64,000 nt of DNA from a virus. Under the pieces are notes generated by a model that saw only the letters and a program-made list of their open reading frames with translations, made no database searches and was not told the DNA's origin. Position numbers and translations under genes: made by a program. Positions 53,631-61,349 of the stretch are shown piece after piece. How positions within the stretch are numbered: the first letter of the stretch is position 1; each line of letters opens with the position of its first letter. The stretch spans positions 17,511-81,510 of IMG/VR virus record IMGVR_UViG_3300009068_000029. One strand, 5' to 3'.

Positions 53631-56084
53631 CTATTTCTTTTTTGAGCCAGAATCGTATTTGTTTTTATTTGTTTGAGCTATTTTTAGCTTAGTATCTATG
53701 TCTTTCTCCTTGAGTGCTAGTTCTTTCTCCTTCAAACTGAGCTCTTTATTCTTAGTTACTTTCTCGAAAGTTTGCTTAGAAATATCTTGAGCTATTTTAG
53801 TTTGTTCAATTAAGAGTCCAGTAGTATCTACGTCAGGATTGTAAGAACCTTCGTTAGCAATACCTTGAAGTTGTACAATCTGAAGTTTGTTCTCACGATC
53901 TAACTGTTTGTTCATGTCATCACGTTGAGCTTCTTTCTCATCTTGGGCAGCATCCATTTGCATCTTCTGCTGGAACTGTTCTTGTTGTTGTTGCAACTCT
54001 TGTTGTTTAAGCGCTTGATCTTGTTGACGGATAGCTTCTTTACGTTTCTGTACATCACCTAAAGTCTTACGAAGACTTCTCTCAGAGTTAGCGGTAAACA
54101 AGTCTACCATCTCAGAAAGCTCTGCTCCATTCTGCATAGCAGGTTGAGCTAATTGCTTTAACTGCTCTAGAGTTACTTTGTCTTCTGCGTATGAGGATAC
54201 GAACACAAACAACTCATGAAGTAGTTCGTTCTTACTTACTCTTAGGAATACATTCTCTAGTTCAGAGTTAAGATAGTTAAGCGTAGAAGTAGGTTTTTGC
54301 AATTCAATGTACTGAGCCATATCTAGAATAGTCTGATATACTCTCTGAAGTACATTGTCATGCCAAGCAAACCAAGTTTCTGTTTGAGCAAAAGATTGAA
54401 TCAAAGCATTGTTAGCAGCTGTTGCTGTATCTGATGCCTGTGAGTTACCTAAACGTTGACGAGTAATACCTACCAACTCATAAGCTTCTAGACGAAGTTG
54501 TTGAGCCAACTGAATACGTGCTTGGATTTCTTGAGAACGTGTAAGGTCAATACGAGAGAACTGGTTAAACTGTACAGCTCCTCCTGTATTCTCGATTGAA
54601 GTATCAATCAAAAGAGTACCTCTGTTCTTAGCATTCCACAACATTGTCTCAATAGGATCCTGAGAGTCTTTCTTAGGAACAACTTTAAGGTCACCTAAGA
54701 ACACAACTCCAATTTCCTTTTCAAGTAGTTCCCATAACTGGTTCATACAAATGTTATAAAGAACCTGGTAAGGCTTAAGAAGATCTAAAAGAGATTTACC
54801 TTGAGTGTTACGAGAAGTATTAATGATTCCTACTAGGGGACAATCTTGAATAAATTCTAAAGGTTCTATGTTTACGTAGATGTTAGCTCCAATCTTGATT
54901 CCTCTCCACCACTCGTTGATCCAAAGTTCTTCAACAGAAATATCTCCTAGAGTTTTATCCATCTTATACTCTTCAGATACAAACATCTCTTGTTGGTATC
55001 CTTCTTCATCTAGGAAAGTTCTTTTAAAAATCTTTTTCTTAGACTGCCAGTAACAAGTAATTACCGTATAGGCGTGCTGAGAGTTAAATGAGAATACGTT
55101 ATGGTCAATACCTCCGTTAGCAAAGTCACCTACGTTCTCAAATGTCAACTGCCACAAAGGATCGTTAGGATCTGGAAGAGCAGGAGCCATAGGAGAGTAT
55201 TCGTTATTTCTTAAGTTCTGAAGAGAACGATCTCTTAAGTGCTCTACTTCTTCTCCTGTTAAAGTGTAACGATCTACAATCTCAGTCATTGAAAGAACTT
55301 CAATAAGTCCTAGTGCCCAACAATCTGAAGTGTACTGAGCATTACGATTACCTAAGTACCATACGTTAGAAGGGTTCTCTACTTTATAATTAAATCCTAA
55401 GCGAGAGTTATCAGGGTAGAAGTGGTGAAACTCTTTACCTGTTACCAAGAAGTCTAGGAACGATTGTTGAGATTTATCTCTAAAGTTAAAATGATATTTA
55501 AGAGCATTAAGAGTTTTGTTACCCCACTCTTCAGCAACTGAAGTATAATCCAAGATTTTATTCTGGATCTCTTGCTCCATCTGTGCTCTTTGTTCAGGAT
55601 CAATCTCTTGTCCTTCTAGTTGAGCCTCAAGGTTTTTTAAGAAGTGTTCCTTAATCAACTCTGTTCTAAAGTCAATAGTTTCGTTAATTGCTTCATCATC
55701 TACAGCTTTTACTTTGTATTTGTGAGGACGATTAATTAACTCTCCCTTTAACTGATTGATAGGAGGGTTAACTATTGGATAGTGCTTTAAGTGCTGAGGA
55801 ACATCTGGATCTTGATTAGGAGCATCTTCCAAGTAACTGATTAGTTCTTGATAATCTGCTACGTTTGTATAGTCAGCAAAATTAAATTCTCCGTTAAGTA
55901 AACGGTAGTTCTTTCTAAATTCTACATTCTGCTTGTATTGTGCAAATGCAATATTTGCAAAATAGTCCATAGTAGACTTTATCCAATGTTCAGACTGCTT
56001 CTCTTTTAAGCTTACAAATTGCTCGGGGTAGAAGTAGGCATGATTGACAGGGTCAGTATGCTCTTTAAATGCTTCAATAATCAT
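53631..56084 (-). CDS. Portal protein, 817 aa
   Basis: 817 residues, large as in crAss-like phages. The middle has the portal-type mix of Trp/Tyr-rich beta strands and helices, including QGKSLLDLLKPYQVLYNICM (about 435-455) and a LGNSQASDTATAANN segment near 550, typical of the clip and crown areas. The C-terminus is a very long Gln/Lys-rich coiled coil (about 690-817, QQELQQQQEQFQQKMQMDAA) that would form the barrel. TerL is 38 nt upstream in the same direction. No start problem: ATG 56084 is the first candidate. Confidence 0.8.
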   Translation of the reverse strand: MIIEAFKEHTDPVNHAYFYPEQFVSLKEKQSEHWIKSTMDYFANIAFAQYKQNVEFRKNYRLLNGEFNFADYTNVADYQELISYLEDAPNQDPDVPQHLKHYPIVNPPINQLKGELINRPHKYKVKAVDDEAINETIDFRTELIKEHFLKNLEAQLEGQEIDPEQRAQMEQEIQNKILDYTSVAEEWGNKTLNALKYHFNFRDKSQQSFLDFLVTGKEFHHFYPDNSRLGFNYKVENPSNVWYLGNRNAQYTSDCWALGLIEVLSMTEIVDRYTLTGEEVEHLRDRSLQNLRNNEYSPMAPALPDPNDPLWQLTFENVGDFANGGIDHNVFSFNSQHAYTVITCYWQSKKKIFKRTFLDEEGYQQEMFVSEEYKMDKTLGDISVEELWINEWWRGIKIGANIYVNIEPLEFIQDCPLVGIINTSRNTQGKSLLDLLKPYQVLYNICMNQLWELLEKEIGVVFLGDLKVVPKKDSQDPIETMLWNAKNRGTLLIDTSIENTGGAVQFNQFSRIDLTRSQEIQARIQLAQQLRLEAYELVGITRQRLGNSQASDTATAANNALIQSFAQTETWFAWHDNVLQRVYQTILDMAQYIELQKPTSTLNYLNSELENVFLRVSKNELLHELFVFVSSYAEDKVTLEQLKQLAQPAMQNGAELSEMVDLFTANSERSLRKTLGDVQKRKEAIRQQDQALKQQELQQQQEQFQQKMQMDAAQDEKEAQRDDMNKQLDRENKLQIVQLQGIANEGSYNPDVDTTGLLIEQTKIAQDISKQTFEKVTKNKELSLKEKELALKEKDIDTKLKIAQTNKNKYDSGSKKK

Positions 56085-56122
56085 TTTAGTATATTTGTTT
56101 TAGTTTAGTAGTGTTAGTAGTA

Positions 56123-58132
56123 TTAGTATCGGAAGGGAGATGAGCTTGTACGGAACAAAGAGTTCCCTTTCTTTTCTCGGAAGTAAGCCTGGATTCTAGT
56201 ATCGTCACTTGAGTTCGAGATAACAACCTGAGTAGTAAGAGTCTTAGCCATAGCTAGAGTTAATCCAAATGAAATAACTCGGTCAACGTTTAACTTAGGG
56301 GTAAACTTAATTAACTCCTTAATCAAAAGAGGATCTAACATTCTGGTTACTCCTAGTCTTTCTTTTACAATAGCTCCATCTTCATCTCTCTCTACTTCTA
56401 TTACCTCGGTTATGTATTCGATAATAAGAGACATCAAATAGTTTTTAATGTCTTTAGTCATGTGAATACCGTAGTCACGGTTTACTGTAGAGTTAGGGTG
56501 AATGTCATTCAAGAACTTAGGCGTCTTCTCTAGAACCTTGGGAGATTCATTCTTGTCTACACAATGCTGGATAAAACCATAGTCCATGTTTTCACAAAGA
56601 GTCTTAGCATTGTAATACTTAAGAAGCATCTTAGTCATCTCATACCAAGTCTCAATCTTCTTAGGACGACCTGTGTAACAAGCTACAACTATATTCTGCC
56701 AACCTTCTCCGCTTAGATTGTGAACCCTCTTATAAATATAAGTAGAACCCAAAGAAGTTGAGTAGTGTGCCTGTGATTGTTTGTAAGGATCCGTTCCTGC
56801 TGTATAAAGTCCATAGGGGGCTTCTGACAGAGGATATTCCCAAATCTGAACACAACCCTCAATAGGATCTGTGGACTTAACAGGGAAGTTAATAACGGGC
56901 TTCTTGTCTGTAAACTTATGTCTTATCTTTCCATCAGAGTTAATGTAGAGTTCTACATTGTCTGCTTGAATCTCTTGAGCACTTAATTTCTGTAGTTGTT
57001 CTTGAAGTAAATCTACAGGGAATATGTTCTGAGATAGTTCTAAGAAACACTCTTCGTGATTCAAAGGATAGTACATTACTTCTTTTAAGTAAGCTTCTAA
57101 TCCATTTGATTTCTTAGTCTGTTCTCTAGACTTTAAGATAAGTTCTTTTCCTTTCTCTTCGTCTGCTACCCAGATCTTGATTATATCTAACTCAGAAGAA
57201 TCCTCTTTACCTAAGTAAAGTCCTAGGGGAGTTTCTTGCTTTGGAACTTTCAAAGAACGTGTACCTGGAATAAAGAGTCCATAAGACTTTCCTGTTTCAT
57301 TAGACTCTACAGGAAGGAAGTTATAGGCTTCAGGGTTATTAAATAACTCTTCTAGGTCTGATGCTTTAGTCATATCTCCAGAAGTTCCGATAACAAAAGG
57401 AGAACAACGCCATCCAAAAGGACTGTCAAAACAAGGAGTAGTTGCCGCTAAGCAAGAAAGGATCTTTCCTTTTCCTCCTTCTTCCAAAAGAAACGAAGAT
57501 AAAGTAAGACCTGCCGCTGCTTCTGTATTGTTGCCTTCATCAAAGTTTCGTACGTGGAACTTAGACCACTCATTACGTGCGTTAGTTTTCTTGTCTTTAA
57601 ATCCTAAAGTTACCTGTCTCTTCCAGTCATCTTCAATACGAGGAAACCTAAAGTAGTCAGGAAGGTTTCTAATACCTAAGTCTAAGTAGTCTGTGATTAC
57701 TTTTAAGTCAGGTTGGTTAAGCGCAGATATTAAGTTGTCAGAACCTTTCTGAGTAATCGCTTTGTGAGCCATGTAAGAAGAAGTTAGAACTGACTTAGAG
57801 ATACGTCTAGATCCTACCATTACAACTCCTTTCTTTCCGTCTACATGATTCTCTGCTTTGTGGATAGTTTCGTCTACTGCTAAGTAGGTATCCCAAAGCT
57901 GAGGTTTGTCTAGCTTCCTAACTTGACGCTTACCTACCATTGTATCTATGTAGATAGTCCAAAAGTTTAAGTGCCAATAGATAAAAGGCGAAAAATAAAA
58001 TCCATTAATAGTTACACCTTCTGTAATCTTCCTGTCTTCGTTCTCCCAAAATGCATCATACTCCTCTGAAGTAATATCAGGGAGAGACTTAACATTGATT
58101 AAGAATTCTGGACTTTCTAGATTAGCATGCAT
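56123..58132 (-). CDS. terL: Terminase large subunit
   Basis: 669 residues. Walker A: VGSRRISKS with K113. Walker B: FLLEEGGKG with E217 and E218, the catalytic glutamate pair typical of terminase ATPases. The C-terminal nuclease domain has YTAGTDPYKQ (D448), then ENMDYG near 515-520 and VNRDYGIHM, the metal-binding acids of the RNase-H-like fold. It packages DNA through the portal encoded next. It begins 1 nt after the 105 aa gene. The A-box is the unusual GSRRISKS form seen in crAss-like terminases. Confidence 0.9.
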   Translation of the reverse strand: MHANLESPEFLINVKSLPDITSEEYDAFWENEDRKITEGVTINGFYFSPFIYWHLNFWTIYIDTMVGKRQVRKLDKPQLWDTYLAVDETIHKAENHVDGKKGVVMVGSRRISKSVLTSSYMAHKAITQKGSDNLISALNQPDLKVITDYLDLGIRNLPDYFRFPRIEDDWKRQVTLGFKDKKTNARNEWSKFHVRNFDEGNNTEAAAGLTLSSFLLEEGGKGKILSCLAATTPCFDSPFGWRCSPFVIGTSGDMTKASDLEELFNNPEAYNFLPVESNETGKSYGLFIPGTRSLKVPKQETPLGLYLGKEDSSELDIIKIWVADEEKGKELILKSREQTKKSNGLEAYLKEVMYYPLNHEECFLELSQNIFPVDLLQEQLQKLSAQEIQADNVELYINSDGKIRHKFTDKKPVINFPVKSTDPIEGCVQIWEYPLSEAPYGLYTAGTDPYKQSQAHYSTSLGSTYIYKRVHNLSGEGWQNIVVACYTGRPKKIETWYEMTKMLLKYYNAKTLCENMDYGFIQHCVDKNESPKVLEKTPKFLNDIHPNSTVNRDYGIHMTKDIKNYLMSLIIEYITEVIEVERDEDGAIVKERLGVTRMLDPLLIKELIKFTPKLNVDRVISFGLTLAMAKTLTTQVVISNSSDDTRIQAYFREKKGNSLFRTSSSPFRY

Positions 58133-58133
58133 A

Positions 58134-58451
58134 TTAATTAAATTGTTTCATCTTACCATTAATCTCTTGAGAACCTCTAGCTTCTGCTTTCTGTTCTTCT
58201 TTCTCTCTCAACCTATCTACTACTTCTAGAAGAGCTAGGTATTCTTTCATAGTATCTCTTAAAGATTTGATTTGAGATTCTTGACTAGCAATAACCATAG
58301 GCATAGTTCCACCTTTAGCTGTTGGCTTCCACTCAATTCTATCTTTCAAAGAGTTGATAGGGTTGTTATCTATATAAGCTCTCCATTCAGTTAGGCGTTG
58401 TTCTGCCCACTCTAGTTCTGCTGATATGTATGATAGTTTCTTAACGGCCAT
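58134..58451 (-). CDS. Coiled-coil protein, small terminase candidate
   Basis: 105 residues, helical and charged: AELEWAEQRLTEWRAYIDN, then a Lys/Glu-rich coiled coil (QIKSLRDTMKEYLALLEVVD). Its position directly before TerL and its oligomerising helices make it the best candidate for a small terminase, although no helix-turn-helix is obvious. Starts with a GTG-free ATG overlapping the previous gene by 11 nt. An alternative is a portal or capsid assembly chaperone. Confidence 0.45.
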   Translation of the reverse strand: MAVKKLSYISAELEWAEQRLTEWRAYIDNNPINSLKDRIEWKPTAKGGTMPMVIASQESQIKSLRDTMKEYLALLEVVDRLREKEEQKAEARGSQEINGKMKQFN

Positions 58452-58644
58452 CTGAGTATTTCTTTAAAAATTCTTCTTGAGGCATATTCATGATGTCTTC
58501 TAGCACACGTGCATAGAAGTCATCATCTCTGCCTGTTTTACTATATGAATACCCCGCTTTCCAAAATATCTTAAACGTCTCGAATAAGTTATCTTGTAAA
58601 GTAAAGTTTACATAGGGTTGGGTGTTTGGTTGGTTGTCTATCAT
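58441..58644 (-). CDS. Small terminase-region protein, 67 aa
   Basis: 67 residues, acidic and aromatic (NLFETFKIFWKAGYSYSKTG), no membrane segment. It begins 1 nt after the stop of the 42 aa gene and overlaps the next gene by 11 nt, so the set is translationally coupled. Function unknown; proximity to TerL suggests packaging. Confidence 0.5.
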   Translation of the reverse strand: MIDNQPNTQPYVNFTLQDNLFETFKIFWKAGYSYSKTGRDDDFYARVLEDIMNMPQEEFLKKYSDGR

Positions 58645-58645
58645 C

Positions 58646-58774
58646 TTATTTTGCTTTAGAAGAAACCTTTAGTAAAGGTTTGTCGGCAGGCAAGAAGTAG
58701 ATCTGAACTCCACACTTGCTACCTGGTTTTTTGTCGCAACCGTTCTTGATGGTTACTGTTCTGTGCTTTTCCAT
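58646..58774 (-). CDS. Small basic protein, 42 aa
   Basis: ATG 58774 to TAA 58646, 42 residues (TVTIKNGCDKKPGSKCGVQI core). It overlaps the zinc-protein gene by 22 nt and stands directly before the 67 aa gene start. Two Cys (NGC, SKC) may bind zinc with a partner. Too short for most gene finders; the gapless packing with neighbours argues that it is real. Confidence 0.55.
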   Translation of the reverse strand: MEKHRTVTIKNGCDKKPGSKCGVQIYFLPADKPLLKVSSKAK

Positions 58775-59130
58775 TTTAATTCTATTTTATGTAAAGGGTG
58801 TTCTGCGTTCCAATCTGCTATTCCACAATCTGAAGATAGAGATGCCGTTTTGTAGGTAGCGATGCAGCCACAAAATGAACAGTGAAGTTCGTTTCTGTCA
58901 GTGCTGTAGTGCTTGCCTGTGAGTTGTACATACTCGGGAGAAGTGACTGCGTTTCTTGAATTGTAGGGACAATTAATACAAATGTCCATTCTGTCTGCGA
59001 TAATGTTCTGTTTTTCATTGCTTAGTAGTTTAAATTGATTCGCTGTCTTCGTTGCTACTCCCTCCAATACTTTGTTCAAATTCTTTAGCCCCTTCAGGCT
59101 CAGGGCCATGTACTCTTTGTAAGGATTCAT
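58753..59130 (-). CDS. Zinc-binding protein, 125 aa
   Basis: 125 residues. Cys at 51, 54, 84, 87, 89 and 102 in CINCPYNSRN, HCSFCGC and SDCGIADWN, a zinc-ribbon type layout that I associate with a protein encoded upstream of terminase in Bacteroidota phages. The N-terminal helix (LKGLKNLNKVLEGVATKTAN) is basic. It overlaps the IHF-like gene by 101 nt; a later ATG at 59109 would reduce this but not remove it. Role probably in DNA packaging or late regulation; not proven. Confidence 0.6.
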   Translation of the reverse strand: MNPYKEYMALSLKGLKNLNKVLEGVATKTANQFKLLSNEKQNIIADRMDICINCPYNSRNAVTSPEYVQLTGKHYSTDRNELHCSFCGCIATYKTASLSSDCGIADWNAEHPLHKIELKWKSTEQ

Positions 59131-59575
59131 ATAATTTCTGGTGGTTTAATAATTGTGTCTGATATGTTCTATCCATATACTCTATAGTTTGTTGGTTATA
59201 GAGTTTTTTAGATTGTCCTCTTTCGTATCTTTCTTTAAATAGTTTAAGCCAATCTTCTAGCATGTAGTAGTTAGCATAACCTCTGATTGCTGTGAGTCCT
59301 TGTCTTTCTGTTTCATAAGTTAACAGATACTCAGACTTAAGTTTCTTAGCTATTAGTTTGATTGCTCTAGAAGGATTAAAAACTAAAACTCCTAAGCCAG
59401 ATAATCTAACTTTAACTGTAGGTAACTCTACTATTTCCTCAATGGTTTTCTTTAAGTACCATTCGTATACAGTACTTACCTTATCAATAGTAAGACCCAT
59501 TTCTTTTGCTACATCTGAATAGGCAGCATAGGTCTTAATCTCAATGGTTTCGTATGTATCCTTTATTGAGGTCAT
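59030..59575 (-). CDS. IHF/HU-like DNA-binding protein, 181 aa
   Basis: 181 residues. The first 45 residues are two helices (EIKTYAAYSDVAKEMGLTID, YEWYLKKTIEEIV), then VKVRLSGLGVLVFNPSRAIK, the helix-helix-beta pattern of HU/IHF proteins. A basic central region and an acidic Ser-rich tail (IGGSSNEDSESI) follow. The tail overlaps the zinc-protein gene. The stop of the upstream wHTH gene overlaps this start by 4 nt. An architectural DNA protein in packaging or regulation is likely. It differs from the IHF-like protein at 42641-43132. Confidence 0.6.
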   Translation of the reverse strand: MTSIKDTYETIEIKTYAAYSDVAKEMGLTIDKVSTVYEWYLKKTIEEIVELPTVKVRLSGLGVLVFNPSRAIKLIAKKLKSEYLLTYETERQGLTAIRGYANYYMLEDWLKLFKERYERGQSKKLYNQQTIEYMDRTYQTQLLNHQKLYESLQRVHGPEPEGAKEFEQSIGGSSNEDSESI

Positions 59576-59925
59576 GCAGTTGCTAAAGCTTCTTGCTTAA
59601 GAACAGGTTGATCTAAAGTAGAAAGAATCAAAGTGAGGGTGACACCTTGCTTGCTAGTAGGACACAATCTTGGGTTGACTGCATTCTTTTCTAAGATACC
59701 CATCTTTCTTAACTTCGTTATCCCATTAGAGATAACTTGGATTGATGTATCAAACTCACTGGCGATTCTTTCTTTTACTACTTTGTCTAAAGTACCGTAA
59801 AATGAACTATGGGCTAATATACTGGTGTACAGATCGGATAATCTATATCCCGCAAGTCTTAATAGTACATCAATGTATGCTTGATGCAACTGAACTCCTT
59901 CTTCGTATTTACGTGCTACTTTCAT
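59572..59925 (-). CDS. Winged-helix DNA-binding protein, 117 aa
   Basis: Start set at ATG 59925 (MKVARKYEEG) because the AACCAACC leader ends there; an upstream in-frame start at 59979 lies in the promoter. The 117 residues contain LAHSSFYGTLDKVVKERIAS followed by EFDTSIQVISNGITKLRKMG, a winged-helix-turn-helix like that of replication initiators or MarR-type regulators. First gene of the packaging operon; it may be a late regulator or bind the packaging site. The C-terminus is hydrophobic and short. Confidence 0.6.
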   Translation of the reverse strand: MKVARKYEEGVQLHQAYIDVLLRLAGYRLSDLYTSILAHSSFYGTLDKVVKERIASEFDTSIQVISNGITKLRKMGILEKNAVNPRLCPTSKQGVTLTLILSTLDQPVLKQEALATA

Positions 59926-59949
59926 TGGTTGGTTTTGTTTTAACGTAAA

Positions 59950-59979
59950 CAAATATACTATCTTAACAAAAAAAGTCAA
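59950..59979 (-). promoter_or_regulatory. Bacteroidota-type promoter for packaging operon
   Basis: TTGAC (TTG = 59979-59977), 19 nt, TATATTTG (59957-59950). It starts the wHTH to portal operon. It faces away from the + strand promoter at 60098, with about 120 nt of AT-rich DNA between them. Confidence 0.85.
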
Positions 59980-60075
59980 GTTATATGTTAACTCAAATAG
60001 TACTTTTAACTTAAGATATTAATCGTATTAACTTGATTGTTAACACCTCTGATTATTTTTAGTGAAAACTATCCC

Positions 60076-60105
60076 TAGACAAAAAATAATTAAAGATTAT
60101 ATTTG
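60076..60105 (+). promoter_or_regulatory. Bacteroidota-type promoter (rightward)
   Basis: TAG at the -33 position (one mismatch to TTG; context TAGAC), 19 nt, TATATTTG (60098-60105). The expected start site is only a few bases before or within the Shine-Dalgarno at 60109-60115, so the mRNA leader is about 10 nt. Confidence 0.65.
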
Positions 60106-60108
60106 TAC

Positions 60109-60115
60109 AAGGAGG
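60109..60115 (+). promoter_or_regulatory. Strong Shine-Dalgarno AAGGAGG
   Basis: AAGGAGG with 7 nt to the ATG at 60123. It is the clearest Shine-Dalgarno of the window; the other genes generally have A-rich or AACCAAACC leaders, as usual in Bacteroidota. Confidence 0.75.
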
Positions 60116-60122
60116 ATTTGTT

Positions 60123-60395
60123 ATGTCGATGGATAAAATTAAAAAGCCAAATGCCCAAGAAGTGTTTGATATTTTCCTATTAGCACTGCAAGATGAGCAG
60201 GTAAAGCTAGAAGGGGATATAGGAGGATTTAAACTTGCTCTCTATGATGGCTTTAAAGCATTTACTTATCGTAAAAAATATAACGAAGAGATGCTTTTTG
60301 ACTACATTGAAGAAGCTTTAACAGAACTTTTAGATGAAGACCAGCCTATGCAACAGACTGACTACATGCATGCTCAGAAGCCAGCAGGAATTTGA
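60123..60395 (+). CDS. Hypothetical protein, 90 aa
   Basis: 90 residues, acidic, helical (QEVFDIFLLALQDEQVKLEG, DYIEEALTELLDEDQPMQQT), no membrane segment. It is a single + strand gene between two leftward operons, with its own promoter and a strong Shine-Dalgarno, so it is probably expressed early or under a different control. The downstream 388 nt hold hairpins and no clear gene. It could be a small regulator or an anti-host protein, but there is no motif to support either. Confidence 0.65.
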   Translation: MSMDKIKKPNAQEVFDIFLLALQDEQVKLEGDIGGFKLALYDGFKAFTYRKKYNEEMLFDYIEEALTELLDEDQPMQQTDYMHAQKPAGI

Positions 60396-60783
60396 TTCCA
60401 CAATTTATCAACACACGAGACTACTTATCTAAAAGTGACATTACCTTCGTAGTGACATCACATCTTTGTGTTCGCAGACGAGGATTTAAAAGTAATCTGC
60501 TAGAAGTTGGATAGTATGAGTAGCCCTCAGAGGTGAAAAGAGGTTTCTCCGATAGTGTCAAAATGTTCTAATAAAGTTTACAGTGCTCTAACCTACAACT
60601 AATAGACCGTAGGCAATAAGTGGACAGAATAGAGACTTAGCTCTGAGAGATTCTCAAAGGAGCTATTTGGTTAAAAACTGCTGTATTATAAGTTAGAATA
60701 GAAAGTCAAAATAGACTACTTCTCGGAGAGAGAAGGAACTTTTCCTATTTTAAAATCTCAACCCCAATCTTAATAAAATTGAA
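60396..60783 (+). other. Structured non-coding region / 3' UTR or small RNA candidate
   Basis: 388 nt between convergent genes. It has a hairpin at 60639-60664 (outer AGCTC/GAGCT, inner TGAGA/TCTCA, 3-nt loop, 3-nt bulge), a short hairpin at 60734-60746 followed by TTTT, and smaller inverted repeats near 60436-60470 (for example CACA-TCTT-TGTG). One 40-codon frame starting with TTG at 60392 overlaps the 90 aa gene by TTGA and is probably chance. No tRNA, tmRNA or ribozyme class recognised. The + strand promoter could give a long transcript ending near 60751. Confidence 0.4.
60734..60751 (+). terminator. Weak terminator of the + strand transcript
   Basis: AGGAA-CTT-TTCCT stem (5 bp) followed by ATTTT. 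Short but placed between converging transcripts. Confidence 0.45.
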
Positions 60784-61071
60784 TTACTTTTTGTTCTGAG
60801 GATTTCTAGGCTTGTACTTCCGTTTTTTCTTCGGCTTTACAACTAGATCTTCTACTACAGTTACTACAGCTATTGCTTCCTCCATTACCTTCTCAGCTGC
60901 TGCCTCAATTGAATTCTTAAGAATTTCTTTTTTAGGTTTTTTAGGAGCTTCAGGTTTTTGAGGAATTTCAGCTATCATTTGTTTATCCGCTTTATCCTGA
61001 CGGACAGCACAGATTATTAAAAATAATAGAATTACTACTAGTGAGAGTCCATAAGTTAGTTCCATTGTCAT
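60784..61071 (-). CDS. Membrane protein with basic tail, 95 aa
   Basis: 95 residues: one membrane segment at about 5-23 (YGLSLVVILLFLIICAV), then a Lys/Pro-rich part, a helix (IEAAAEKVMEEAIAVVTVVE) and a strongly basic end (KPKKKRKYKPRNP). A start two codons later (MELTYG) is also possible. Last gene of the right-hand operon. Membrane anchoring with a basic cytoplasmic or periplasmic tail suggests a lysis or envelope role; no family recognised. Confidence 0.55.
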   Translation of the reverse strand: MTMELTYGLSLVVILLFLIICAVRQDKADKQMIAEIPQKPEAPKKPKKEILKNSIEAAAEKVMEEAIAVVTVVEDLVVKPKKKRKYKPRNPQNKK

Positions 61072-61087
61072 TGTTGTTAGTTTTATA

Positions 61088-61348
61088 TTAGTTTTTATTT
61101 ATAAGTTCTTCTACGTATTTATCTCTTTGTTCCATTAGGTACTGATTACGCTCAATCATTCTAGCTCTTTCATCATCAGTAAGTTTAAGGATTAAAGTTT
61201 CTTTATCACTTATCATCTTTTTATACTCTTCCAACTGATTTTTAAAGTTCATGTTCTGGTAGTATAGAATTCCCACTAATAATATAATAGTGAAGGATTG
61301 CTCTTTCAGCTTATCAAAAAATGTTTTACCCATAGATCCTTCTTCCAT
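61088..61348 (-). CDS. Membrane-anchored coiled-coil protein, 86 aa
   Basis: 86 residues: short basic N-terminus, one membrane segment (about 13-30, FTIILLVGILYYQNMNF), then a charged coiled coil. This is the topology of an i-spanin or of an assembly anchor. It begins 1 nt after the DUF2589-like gene stop. It may be a second Rz-like protein, but no outer partner is visible next to it. Confidence 0.5.
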   Translation of the reverse strand: MEEGSMGKTFFDKLKEQSFTIILLVGILYYQNMNFKNQLEEYKKMISDKETLILKLTDDERARMIERNQYLMEQRDKYVEELINKN

Positions 61349-61349
61349 A

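Noticed and set aside
60392-60514. 40-codon frame from TTG overlapping the 90 aa gene stop
   Set aside because: The TTGA overlap is suggestive, but the start is rare, the length is within chance for this region and the content matches no family.
60396-60783. Group I intron, tmRNA or tRNA in the gap
   Set aside because: No cloverleaf, no conserved intron core and no interrupted gene on either side.
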